The notes under the pieces: model-generated
Told to the model about the DNA's origin: nothing
Database searches by the model: none
The model's input: the letters and a program-made list of their open reading frames with translations, nothing else
Translations under genes and position numbers: made by a program
Source of the DNA: Clostridia bacterium
Lineage (GTDB): Bacteria; Bacillota_A; Clostridia; Christensenellales; Aristaeellaceae
Assembly: GCA_017518705.1 (NCBI GenBank)
Contig: JAFWUC010000046.1
Span: 1-64,000, forward strand
Length of the DNA stretch: 64,000 bases
Direction: 5' to 3'
In this document: positions 43,769 through 51,511 of the stretch, in pieces
Layout of the letters: each line of letters starts with the position of its first letter
How positions within the stretch are numbered: the stretch's first letter is position 1

Positions 43769-44322
43769 CGGAGCTTATCAATCTGTTTCTGATGTTCTTC
43801 AAGATAGGCGCGTTCACCTTCGGCGGCGGCTACGCCATGCTGCCCCTGATACAGGAAGAGGTGGCCGCCCGGGGGCTCATGACGGTGGAGGAGCTGGTGA
43901 GCTTCGTGGCCATAAGCGAGTCCACTCCCGGACCTTTCGCGGTCAACATCGCAACCTATGTGGGTTTGCACCACGCGGGGATACTCGGAAGCGTATTTGC
44001 CACCCTGGGCGTAGTGATGCCCTCGTTCATCATAATACTTATCGTGGCCCACTTTTTCGAGAAGTTCAAGACCAACCGCGCGGTAAAGGGGCTCATGAGC
44101 GGGCTGCGCCCCGGCGTGGTGGGATTACTCGCCGCGGCGGTGGTGACCATGGGCAAAAGCGTGTTCTTCAAGGCGGGCTGGGTGTTCGACCTTAAGCTGC
44201 TTTTGGCGGCTGTGATCTTCGGCATAACCCTGTTTCTGTCGCTCAGGAAGAAGCACCCGATACTGCTGATAGTGCTGGCCGCAGCGCTGGGCATGGCAGG
44301 CATGTACATAATAGAAGGATAG
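43765..44322 (+). CDS. chromate transporter, half protein B
   Basis: A 185-residue short CHR protein, the partner of the preceding gene. It has FFKIGAFTFGGGYAMLPLIQE near residue 10 (split here: FGGGYAM is the conserved core) and SESTPGPFAVNIATYVG near residue 50, and about six membrane helices. Its ATG overlaps the preceding TGA by 4 nt (ATGA), so the two halves are translationally coupled and expected in equal amounts. It continues into the macro-domain gene, which starts about 10 nt after its stop. Substrate chromate or another oxyanion. Confidence 0.93.
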   Translation: MTELINLFLMFFKIGAFTFGGGYAMLPLIQEEVAARGLMTVEELVSFVAISESTPGPFAVNIATYVGLHHAGILGSVFATLGVVMPSFIIILIVAHFFEKFKTNRAVKGLMSGLRPGVVGLLAAAVVTMGKSVFFKAGWVFDLKLLLAAVIFGITLFLSLRKKHPILLIVLAAALGMAGMYIIEG

Positions 44323-44331
44323 GTGAACGAT

Positions 44332-45459
44332 ATGCCGTTTACGCTGGTAAGGAACGATATAACCAAAATGCGGGTGGACGCCATAGTCAACGCCGCGAAC
44401 CATTCCCTGCTGGGAGGCGGCGGGGTCGACGGCGCCATCCACAGGGCGGCGGGGCCGAAACTGCTGGAGGAATGCAAAAGCCTGGGCGGCTGCGCGACCG
44501 GCGAAGCCAAGCTCACCCAAGGCTATGACCTGCCCGCCAGGTACGTCATCCACACCGTGGGACCAATATGGATGGGAGGCTCCGAAGGCGAGGAACAGGA
44601 CCTGGAGGCGTGCTATCTCAACTCCCTCAAGCTGGCGAAAAAGCACGGGCTGGAAAGCGTGGCGTTCCCGCTGATCTCCGCGGGCGCGTACGGTTATCCG
44701 CCCGCCCAGGCGCTGTCCGTAGCCGCAGGCACCATACTCCGCTTTCTCAGGAACAACGACATGACGGTGTACCTGGTGATATTCGGTCCGGGTGAATTCG
44801 TATGCTCGAAAAAACTGTTCGGGGACGTAAAGGCGTACGTGGACGACGTGTACGTGAGCGAACACCTGGAGACCAACTGCCAGGCGCGTTCGCGGCGGCT
44901 TGCGGACGAGGAGACGGAAAGAGGCTCCGCGATTTTCAGTCGCCGCAAGGCGGCCAAAGAGGCCCTGCCGGACACGGAAGCCGAAGGGCGGGAGCTTTAC
45001 TGCGCGCCCAAGGCGGTGCAGGATCTCGAAGAGGAATACACTTTTGAGGAAACAGAAAGCCTTCCCGACGGCGTGCCCGAGCCGGACTGGCAGAAGCTGC
45101 TCGGGCAGACGGAAGACGGCTTTTCCCAGACGCTTTTGCACCTGATAGACGAAAAGGGCATTTCGGACGTGGAGTGCTACAAACGCGCCAACGTGGACCG
45201 GAAGCTGTTCAGCAAGATCCGTTCCAGCCCCGGCTACAAGCCCGCCAAGACTACGGCGCTCGCCTTCGCGGTGGCGCTCAAGCTGTCGCTGAAGGAGACG
45301 CAGCGCCTGCTCGGGAGCGCGGGTTTCGCCATTTCCCATGCCAGCAAGCCGGACATAATAGTGGAATACTTTATCAAAAACCGCGACTACGACCTGTTCG
45401 AGATCAACAAGGTGCTGTTCAGCTTCGACCTGCCGCTTTTGGGCTCGGGGATGAACTGA
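44332..45459 (+). CDS. macro-domain protein with C-terminal HTH-like domain
   Basis: A 375-residue protein. Residues 1-165 form a macro domain of the MacroD/Af1521 type: [16 protein letters not shown] near residue 7, [14 protein letters not shown] near residue 28 and [11 protein letters not shown] near residue 125, the ADP-ribose-binding elements. They suggest deacylation of O-acetyl-ADP-ribose or removal of ADP-ribose from proteins. A charged linker follows, and then a helical domain from about residue 260 with [19 protein letters not shown], like a XRE-type helix-turn-helix. The ATG at 44332 has AGGTGA upstream; a GTG at 44323 is possible. It is third in the chromate transporter operon, so a link to metal or oxyanion stress is possible. 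Confidence 0.88.
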   Translation: MPFTLVRNDITKMRVDAIVNAANHSLLGGGGVDGAIHRAAGPKLLEECKSLGGCATGEAKLTQGYDLPARYVIHTVGPIWMGGSEGEEQDLEACYLNSLKLAKKHGLESVAFPLISAGAYGYPPAQALSVAAGTILRFLRNNDMTVYLVIFGPGEFVCSKKLFGDVKAYVDDVYVSEHLETNCQARSRRLADEETERGSAIFSRRKAAKEALPDTEAEGRELYCAPKAVQDLEEEYTFEETESLPDGVPEPDWQKLLGQTEDGFSQTLLHLIDEKGISDVECYKRANVDRKLFSKIRSSPGYKPAKTTALAFAVALKLSLKETQRLLGSAGFAISHASKPDIIVEYFIKNRDYDLFEINKVLFSFDLPLLGSGMN

Positions 45460-45582
45460 CGCACGCTTCGCGCGGGACGATTCGATATTTGTCGCTTTCC
45501 GGGCGACCTTCTCCCTTCGGGAATCGGGTATCATATACCTGTCGGAACGAAAAAGACCGAACAAACCGAAGGGAGTTTTATT

Positions 45583-46239
45583 ATGAAAAAGAATCTGACT
45601 GAAATGGTGTTCATACTGGACAAAAGCGGATCCATGGCGGGCATGGAGCAGGACACCGTGGGCGGCTTCAACGCCATGATACAGAAGCAGAAGCGGGAAG
45701 AGGGGGACGCGCTGGTGTCCACGGTGCTGTTCTCCGACGCCAGCACGGTCATACACGACAGGGCGGAGCTCGGAAAGATCGAGCCCCTCACGGAAAAACA
45801 GTATTTCGTGGGCGGCTGCACGGCGCTGTACGACGCGGTGGGCGACGCCATACGCCACATCGGCAACGTGCACAAGTACGCCCGCGAGGAGGACCGGCCC
45901 GAGAAGACCGTGTTCGTGATCACCACCGACGGCATGGAGAACGCCAGCCGCAGGTATTCCGCAGGCGAAGTCAAACGGCTGATAACCCGCCAGAAGGAGA
46001 AATACGGCTGGGAATTCCTGTTCCTGGGCGCGAACATCGACGCCCAAAGCGTCGCCGACGGCATGGGCATCTCCGAAGAGCGCTCCGCCTGCTTCGTGAA
46101 TGACCCGATGGGCAACGCGCTCAAGTACGAGGGCATCTCCTACGCCGTGTCCGCGGTGCGGGCCAAAAAGTGCCTGCGCACGGAATGGAAAAAGACCATG
46201 GAGGAGGACTGCCGTTCGCGCGAAAAGAGAAACGGTTAA
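45583..46239 (+). CDS. von Willebrand factor A-domain protein
   Basis: A 218-residue cytosolic VWA protein. The metal-ion-dependent adhesion site is seen in FILDKSGSMAG near residue 12 (DxSxS), with the later residues in GGCTALYDAVGD (Thr) near residue 78 and TTDGMENASR (Asp) near residue 108. It is close to TerY-like or phage-associated VWA proteins found in Firmicutes, which mediate metal-dependent complexes. No helper ATPase is nearby. GAAGGGAG precedes the ATG. A strong terminator follows, so it stands alone. Its partner is unknown. Confidence 0.88.
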   Translation: MKKNLTEMVFILDKSGSMAGMEQDTVGGFNAMIQKQKREEGDALVSTVLFSDASTVIHDRAELGKIEPLTEKQYFVGGCTALYDAVGDAIRHIGNVHKYAREEDRPEKTVFVITTDGMENASRRYSAGEVKRLITRQKEKYGWEFLFLGANIDAQSVADGMGISEERSACFVNDPMGNALKYEGISYAVSAVRAKKCLRTEWKKTMEEDCRSREKRNG

Positions 46240-46254
46240 CGGCGGAATGTTTTC

Positions 46255-46291
46255 CGGCGGACGGGGCACGGCTCCGTCCGCCGTTTGTTTT
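46255..46291 (+). terminator. intrinsic terminator after the VWA gene
   Basis: A 10-bp stem CGGCGGACGG/CCGTCCGCCG with a 9-nt loop, then TTTGTTTT. Confidence 0.85.
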
Positions 46292-46318
46292 GCCCCAGGC
46301 GATAAAAAAGCGGGAATG

Positions 46319-46348
46319 CTGACAGGCGCGGAGAAAATGTGATATAAT
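46319..46348 (+). promoter_or_regulatory. promoter for the fucose-isomerase-like gene
   Basis: CTGACA (46319-46324), an 18-nt spacer, perfect TATAAT (46343-46348). Confidence 0.52.
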
Positions 46349-46484
46349 ATCTGCCGGAACGAAAAGCCCGGGCAGCAAGCCGCCGACGCGCGCGTCTGCG
46401 ATGACATCCGCTTTTCAGGCGCTTATGCCGGGTCTGCCAAAGCGGCGGCGCCGCCGCGGCGATTATACGAAAGCGAGGAAAAAC

Positions 46485-47723
46485 ATGGATTTTTATCAGA
46501 TACGCAGCCCCCTTTCACAGGTGACGGACGAACGGATGGACAGGTATATTTCCGCGGTGAGCCAGGCGCTCAATGAAGACATGCGCAGGGTCGGACTGGA
46601 GGAATATCTTGGCAGCGAATTCGCGCTTCTGTACGTGGCGTCCGGCGGCAGCGAGGGGTATTTCCTGGAGATATTCGAGCGGCTCAAGGCGAAACACTGC
46701 TACATACTCACCAGCGGCGAAAGCAACTCCCTGGCCGCGTCCATGGAGATACTCAGCTACCTCAAAAAGCACGGGGGCAGCGGAAAGATACTCCACTGGG
46801 ACGTGGACGAGATCGCCATACAGATACGCGCGCTCAGGAACGCCCACCGCGCCCTGGCCGCGCTGAAGGGGAAAAAGCTGGGCTGCATAGGCGCGCCTTC
46901 CGACTGGCTCATCGCCAGCGATTTCTCTGCGGACCGGGTCAAGGAAAAGCTGGGGCTGGGCTTCGTCAGCATACCCATGAGCGAGCTGCTTAGCGAGATC
47001 GGAAAGCATGAGTACGAGCCCAACGAATACACGGAACGGTTCAGCCATCAGGCGTTCGACAAAAACGAGACCGAAAAGGCGCTGTATGTTTACGGCGCGC
47101 TCAAGCGGATAGTAGACAGGTACGGCCTGTGCGGGGTGAGCGTGCGTTGCTTCGACCTGCTGGACACGGTGCATTCCACCGGCTGTCTGGGCCTGTCGAT
47201 ACTGAACGACATGGGGATCTATGCCGCCTGCGAGGGGGACATGCCGTCGCTTCTGTCCATGGCGATACTCGGCAGCGTGACAGGCGAAAGCGGGTTTATG
47301 TGCAATCCCAGCCGCTTCGACACCAAAGCGGGCTGCGCGGTGTTCGCCCACTGCACCGTGCCCGCGGGGATGCTTAGCGGATTCTGCCTCAACACCCACT
47401 TCGAGTCGGGCATAGGCGTCGCAGTGCAGGGCACGTTTGACGAGGGCGACTGCACCGTGTTCAAGTGCGAGGGCGACCTGTCCCGTTATTTCGCGAAGGA
47501 AGGCAGGATACTGCCCACGCCCTTTGACGGCATGCTCTGCCGCACCCAGATAAAGGTGGCGCTGGACGACTTTTCCTACTTCCTGACCGATCCCATAAAC
47601 AACCACCACATCATCTGCAAAGGCAGGCACGCCGAGGAGCTTAAAGCGTTCTTCCGGCTGATCGGATGGACGGAGACGGCGGGGTGGACGAAAAAGAGCT
47701 CTACAGGGCACTGGGCGCGCTGA
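46485..47723 (+). CDS. L-fucose/L-arabinose isomerase-like protein
   Basis: A 412-residue member of the fucose/arabinose isomerase fold, shorter than true FucI (about 590). Residues 1-160 look like the first Rossmann-type domain (LYVASGGSEGYFLEIF). A metal-site Glu is likely in YAACEGDMPSLLSMAILG near residue 250 and His in NNHHIICKGRHAEE near the C-terminus. This pattern fits uncharacterised fucose-isomerase-like proteins rather than a proven isomerase. GAGGAAAAAC precedes the ATG at 46485. Its last 40 nt overlap the start of a HEAT-repeat gene. A fucose or arabinose pathway operon is not seen around it. Confidence 0.78.
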   Translation: MDFYQIRSPLSQVTDERMDRYISAVSQALNEDMRRVGLEEYLGSEFALLYVASGGSEGYFLEIFERLKAKHCYILTSGESNSLAASMEILSYLKKHGGSGKILHWDVDEIAIQIRALRNAHRALAALKGKKLGCIGAPSDWLIASDFSADRVKEKLGLGFVSIPMSELLSEIGKHEYEPNEYTERFSHQAFDKNETEKALYVYGALKRIVDRYGLCGVSVRCFDLLDTVHSTGCLGLSILNDMGIYAACEGDMPSLLSMAILGSVTGESGFMCNPSRFDTKAGCAVFAHCTVPAGMLSGFCLNTHFESGIGVAVQGTFDEGDCTVFKCEGDLSRYFAKEGRILPTPFDGMLCRTQIKVALDDFSYFLTDPINNHHIICKGRHAEELKAFFRLIGWTETAGWTKKSSTGHWAR

Positions 47724-48295
47724 CGAAGGACGAAAGCAGGTGGGAAGGGAGCGTGCCGTATGTCGCCTCACTGCTCGGGCACGGGTCCGTAAAGATACGG
47801 GGCAAGGCGCTGTGGCTGCTGGGGGAGACGGGGCTAAAGCATCCCATGTCCGTTAAGGACGCCGTGCCCCGGATAGCCGCGTTTCTCGAAAGCCCCGAGC
47901 CGCTTCTTCGGGAGCGCGCGCTAAACGCCCTGGGCAGGATCGGACGGGCGGATTTCCGGCTCATACAGCCGTACTGGGAAGGGCTGTTCCGTTTCGCTTC
48001 CGACGGGGACGCGAAGGTAAGATTAAGCTTCATCTGGGCGTCGGAAAACATAGCGGCGAACACGCCGGATATATACGGCGAAAGTATGCGGGTGTTTGAA
48101 AAGCTGCTTAACGACCCGGACAGCAAAGTTAGGATGGAGGCTCCGGAGATCTTCCGCGTGCTGGGAAAGCGCCGGGCGGAATTTGTGAAGCCTTTTATCG
48201 AAAAGCTCAGGCGCATTTCCGAAACGGACGAAGACCGAGTGGTGAGGATACACTGCTTAGGCGCGGTAAAGGCGGCGGAGCGGACGGAAAACTGA
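47684..48295 (+). CDS. HEAT/PBS-lyase repeat protein
   Basis: A 203-residue all-helical protein with about five HEAT-like repeats, such as VPYVASLLGHGSVKIRGKAL, LERALNALGRIG-type units (EPLLRERALNALGRIG) and DSKVRMEAPEIFRVLGKRR. These usually form protein-protein interaction scaffolds. The GTG at 47684 is chosen because GGAG lies 8 nt before and the protein then begins naturally (MDEKELYRAL). An ATG at 47666 is possible but lacks a ribosome site. It overlaps the isomerase-like gene in another frame, so the two are translationally linked. Its partner is unknown. Confidence 0.78.
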   Translation: MDEKELYRALGALTKDESRWEGSVPYVASLLGHGSVKIRGKALWLLGETGLKHPMSVKDAVPRIAAFLESPEPLLRERALNALGRIGRADFRLIQPYWEGLFRFASDGDAKVRLSFIWASENIAANTPDIYGESMRVFEKLLNDPDSKVRMEAPEIFRVLGKRRAEFVKPFIEKLRRISETDEDRVVRIHCLGAVKAAERTEN

Positions 48296-48368
48296 CTAAG
48301 AAGGAAGCCTGAACGGAACATGATCTGGAACGCCGGACCGTTCAAGCTGACAGATAAGGCATAAAAAC

Positions 48369-48406
48369 GCGGCGGACGTGAGGACACGTCCGCCGCTGTT
48401 ATTGTA
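48369..48406. terminator. bidirectional intrinsic terminator
   Basis: A 12-bp perfect stem GCGGCGGACGTG/CACGTCCGCCGC with an AGGA loop. TGTTATTGTATTTT follows on plus and GTTTTTAT on minus. Confidence 0.88.
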
Positions 48407-48408
48407 TT

Positions 48409-49926
48409 TTATTCCCCGGCCAGATGATACAGCACGCAGCTGCCGTCCAGGTACGTCAGCTCGTATTTTTCGCTGACGGCTTCGGAGATGAAGCCGGGCA
48501 GGTTTTGAGGCTTGGGTCTCAGCACCAGCCACACGGGGGGATCGTCCCGGAAGGTCTGCTCCATTTCTTCGACTATCTCGGGCATGAGGGCGAAATAGTG
48601 TTCCTGCCACTGGCAGTACCTTATGCAGGGGAACAGGTCGGAATACAGGTAAAACACCGGGGAAAAGCCGTATACGTAGAGTTTATCCCGGTCTTCGGTG
48701 ACCAGGAGCGACACCTCCTGCGCGGAGACGATGTCCCTGCCGGGGGTCGTGTAGGACGAGACCGTCCTTTTAAGGCTCTTTAAGTGGGTCACGCCGTAGC
48801 CCGTGCCCGCCAGAAGCACGATCAGCGCGAGGCCGCCGCAGATCAGCTTTTTCGTGCGCGCCTTCATCCCGGGCGTCGTAACGAAGCCGATCTCGCCCAT
48901 CACGATCAGCGGCAGGGCGAGGGCGTAATAGTGGGGATAGTTGTTGCCGGACGCGATCGCCGCCAGGGTAAAGGCGGCGCCCAGCATCGCGAGCAGCTTT
49001 TCGTAAAAGCCTTCGCGGCCCATGAACAGCACCAGGCATACGCTCAGCCCCATCATAAGCAGCATAAGGTAATTGGTGGGGTATTCGGCAGAGAACAGGC
49101 TGAGTATGTGGTCGGTCAGGCTCAGTTCGCCCGAGTATTTCATGCCCAGCACCACCACGGCCCGGTAAAACTCGTTTATAAGGCCTTTGGCCCAGTAATA
49201 TACGACGGGCGGGACCATGGTGACGAGCAGCCCGCCGATGAATCCCAGCGCGCAGGGCAGTATCCTGCCCGCCTGCTTTTCCCGTATTAAGTACACCACG
49301 ACCGCCAGCGCCATCGCGCACACCGGGAACGCATTGGTGACCCTCAGATACGCCATGTAGCCCACGCTCGCCCCGAACAGCAGCCCTGCCAGGGGGAAAA
49401 ACCGGGCTTCCCTGCCTTTTCGGGGCAGCTGTCCCTTAAAAAACGCCAGACATACGTACAGGCAGCCCATAAGCGGGATGAGCGAGTATTCCTCCACCCG
49501 GTTCCCGCCCCAGAACGTGAAGGAGCAGACCGCCACTATGGGCAGGAGCATCAGGAACCTGAGCCCGCGCCTTTTTATGCCGCAGACGGAGAAAACGCCG
49601 CTCACGATAAGCAGGCTTATCCACAGGTTTATTACCTGGACCAGGAAAATGCCTGTTTTGCCGTACCGGATGAGCTGTCCCAGATACTGGATAAGGAACA
49701 TGTACGGGCCTTTCATGTCGAAAAAGTCCCTGTAAGGCAAAAGTCCCCTGGTCATGCCCTTGCCCACCGTCATGAAAAACAGGGAATCGTAGCCGGTGGA
49801 ATAGGGGAACAGGGGGGACGTGGTCACCGAAAACAGGCAAAGCCCCGCAAAAGACAGCAGCCCCAGCGCCAGTATGAAAAGTATGTCCGACCCGCGCCCG
49901 GAGCGCTCGGTGCGATTGTTTTCCAT
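48409..49926 (-). CDS. GT39-like membrane glycosyltransferase
   Basis: A 505-residue polytopic membrane protein with about eleven helices. After the first helix the lumenal loop TGYDSLFFMTVGKGMTRG and LLPYRDFFDMKGPYMFLIQYLG (split; DFFDMKGP is the core) matches the ArnT/PMT-type GT-C family, in which a conserved acidic residue in this loop is catalytic. The C-terminal soluble region (about 400-505) faces outside. Such enzymes transfer sugars from polyprenyl phosphates onto lipids or proteins. The ATG at 49926 has GGCAGG upstream; a much longer open frame upstream is noncoding. It ends at a bidirectional terminator. Confidence 0.82.
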   Translation of the reverse strand: MENNRTERSGRGSDILFILALGLLSFAGLCLFSVTTSPLFPYSTGYDSLFFMTVGKGMTRGLLPYRDFFDMKGPYMFLIQYLGQLIRYGKTGIFLVQVINLWISLLIVSGVFSVCGIKRRGLRFLMLLPIVAVCSFTFWGGNRVEEYSLIPLMGCLYVCLAFFKGQLPRKGREARFFPLAGLLFGASVGYMAYLRVTNAFPVCAMALAVVVYLIREKQAGRILPCALGFIGGLLVTMVPPVVYYWAKGLINEFYRAVVVLGMKYSGELSLTDHILSLFSAEYPTNYLMLLMMGLSVCLVLFMGREGFYEKLLAMLGAAFTLAAIASGNNYPHYYALALPLIVMGEIGFVTTPGMKARTKKLICGGLALIVLLAGTGYGVTHLKSLKRTVSSYTTPGRDIVSAQEVSLLVTEDRDKLYVYGFSPVFYLYSDLFPCIRYCQWQEHYFALMPEIVEEMEQTFRDDPPVWLVLRPKPQNLPGFISEAVSEKYELTYLDGSCVLYHLAGE

Positions 49927-49959
49927 AGTAAAACCTGCCTTGATATAACCTGCTTTGCC

Positions 49960-49994
49960 AAAAACAGGGGAACCGCTTCCGTGCGATCCCCCTG
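49960..49994 (-). terminator. intrinsic terminator after the C1 peptidase gene
   Basis: On the minus strand CAGGGG (49994-49989) pairs with CCCCTG (49970-49965) around a GC-rich loop, followed by TTTTT (49964-49960). Confidence 0.62.
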
Positions 49995-50003
49995 CCGTTA
50001 AAA

Positions 50004-51335
50004 TCAGTCTGCCAGAGTCCCCATGGGATCCCAGGGCTCCAGCACGATGGGATCGGTGTCCAGCGCGTCCAGCAGCTCCCCGGGCAGGCTGCTCTTCTTT
50101 ACCACGGCCTGGTACACGTAATCGTCGAACCACTCGTCGTTCATCATGTAGTAGCCCTTGCTTCCCTTTTCGTCGCCCCAGCTGTTCTGGATCTTCCAGC
50201 GCACGGGCTTGCCGTACACTTCGTGATAGCCGGTGATGGTCATGGCGTGGTTCATGGCGCTCATGCGGTAGTCCAGCTTGTCCTCCTTGGAGCACTTGAA
50301 CTCCATGCCGCCGAAAATGGGAGAGTAGTCGTTGATGTCGTTGAGCAGGGCGCCTGTGGACCTGTCCATGAACCAGCCCACGTCGGAGCCGAACCATACG
50401 CTCTCGCCCTCGTCAATGGCCTGCATCACCGTCTTTTTGATGGTGTCCATGTCGGTGTTCAGGTAGCAGATGGGGTCGCCTTCCACCACGTTGCCCAGGA
50501 AGCGTACGGTGTAGCGGCGGCCGTAGGGCTTGTCGTCGGTGGGGGAGTTGATCAGGGAAACGTATTCGTCGAAGGGGAAGTTGATGTACTCCTCCCAGAA
50601 GCTTTTGGGAGTGAGGCCTTCGATCCTGTGGAAGTTCTTGTCCTTGTCGCGGTATTCGAAGTCGAACTTCTCCGGGGGCTGGCCGAAGGCGGCGGCCAGT
50701 ATGCCGTGCACGTCGGTCAGGGTGTCGGCGTACACCTTTTTAAGCTCCTCTTCGCTCTTGCCTTCCCTGTGCATGCGGCGCAGGATCGCGGCGGCGCGGT
50801 TGAGCTTTATGTTTACGGCGCGGTTTACTGAGCGGGTGTTGGAGGACATATAGGTCTCCGGGAAGGCGCTCTTGGGCACCAAACCGTACTTCTTCACCAG
50901 GGCCGCCATCATGTCCCACTGGCCGCCGTCCTGCACGCCGGTGGAGACGATATAGTTGACCAGCCGGTCGTCCTTGTACAGGTCCAGGGTCTTCATGATC
51001 GAGTCGAGGAAGTAGTTGGCCTTTTCCAGCTTGTCGTAGTAGGCGATGAAGTTCTGGGACAGCTCGAACTGGTCCATGTTCAGCTTTTTGTTGGCGATCT
51101 CGCGGAACAGGTTCAGCGCCGCGAACAGCCAGCAGCGGCCGGAGTGCATCTGGTTGGTGACGGGCAGCGTCTCCAGCTCGTGGTTGAATATGAACATTCC
51201 TTCGGCGGCCTTGCGGTTGTCGAAAATCACTTCGTCCAGATTCTGTTTGCCCATGGCCAGGGCGGCAGCCCGCAGGGCGGGATTGGACTGATAGGCGGCG
51301 TTCATCTGCTTAAGTTTATCGGAACATATGATCAT
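50004..51335 (-). CDS. pepC: C1-family aminopeptidase (bleomycin hydrolase/PepC type)
   Basis: A 443-residue cytosolic cysteine peptidase of family C1B. The triad is visible: Gln62 and Cys68 in NQMHSGRCWLFAALN, His363 in MNHAMTITGYH, and Asn384 in KIQNSWGDEKG. Length and the preceding N-terminal hook fit PepC, a hexameric aminopeptidase that trims peptides and inactivates bleomycin. GGAGGTGCAGC precedes the ATG. An extended -10 promoter (TGC then TATAAT at 51370-51365 on the minus strand) lies upstream. It diverges from glgP. The last residues (PMGTLAD) differ from the usual C-terminus but look functional. Confidence 0.95.
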   Translation of the reverse strand: MIICSDKLKQMNAAYQSNPALRAAALAMGKQNLDEVIFDNRKAAEGMFIFNHELETLPVTNQMHSGRCWLFAALNLFREIANKKLNMDQFELSQNFIAYYDKLEKANYFLDSIMKTLDLYKDDRLVNYIVSTGVQDGGQWDMMAALVKKYGLVPKSAFPETYMSSNTRSVNRAVNIKLNRAAAILRRMHREGKSEEELKKVYADTLTDVHGILAAAFGQPPEKFDFEYRDKDKNFHRIEGLTPKSFWEEYINFPFDEYVSLINSPTDDKPYGRRYTVRFLGNVVEGDPICYLNTDMDTIKKTVMQAIDEGESVWFGSDVGWFMDRSTGALLNDINDYSPIFGGMEFKCSKEDKLDYRMSAMNHAMTITGYHEVYGKPVRWKIQNSWGDEKGSKGYYMMNDEWFDDYVYQAVVKKSSLPGELLDALDTDPIVLEPWDPMGTLAD

Positions 51336-51452
51336 GCTGCACCTCCAAACAATAATATGCCCGAATTATAGCACAAAAAGGGAGAGGCTGAGTTAAATAA
51401 ACGCAAATTTCGGCGCGTGAGAGGATATAAATGTTGTTTTTGGCTTAAATCA

Positions 51453-51481
51453 TTGCCACGGGAAGGCTAAAGTGCTATAAT
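51453..51481 (+). promoter_or_regulatory. promoter for glgP
   Basis: TTGCCA (51453-51458), 17 nt, perfect TATAAT (51476-51481), 31 nt before the glgP start. Confidence 0.7.
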
Positions 51482-51511
51482 TAAGCGACATTTGTGTCCG
51501 GAGGAACTTAG

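Noticed and set aside
44125..46407. 760-codon open frame on the minus strand
   Set aside because: Runs antisense through the macro-domain and VWA genes, both of which have clear domains. His/Arg/Val-rich composition is typical of GC-rich shadow frames.
46401..46484. Upstream extension of the isomerase-like gene (28 residues)
   Set aside because: Arg-rich, starts after the promoter without a ribosome site, and GAGGAA sits before the ATG at 46485.
47640..47723. Frameshift between the isomerase-like and HEAT genes
   Set aside because: The two parts belong to unrelated folds and the second has its own GGAG site, so an overlap of two genes explains the data better than one broken gene.
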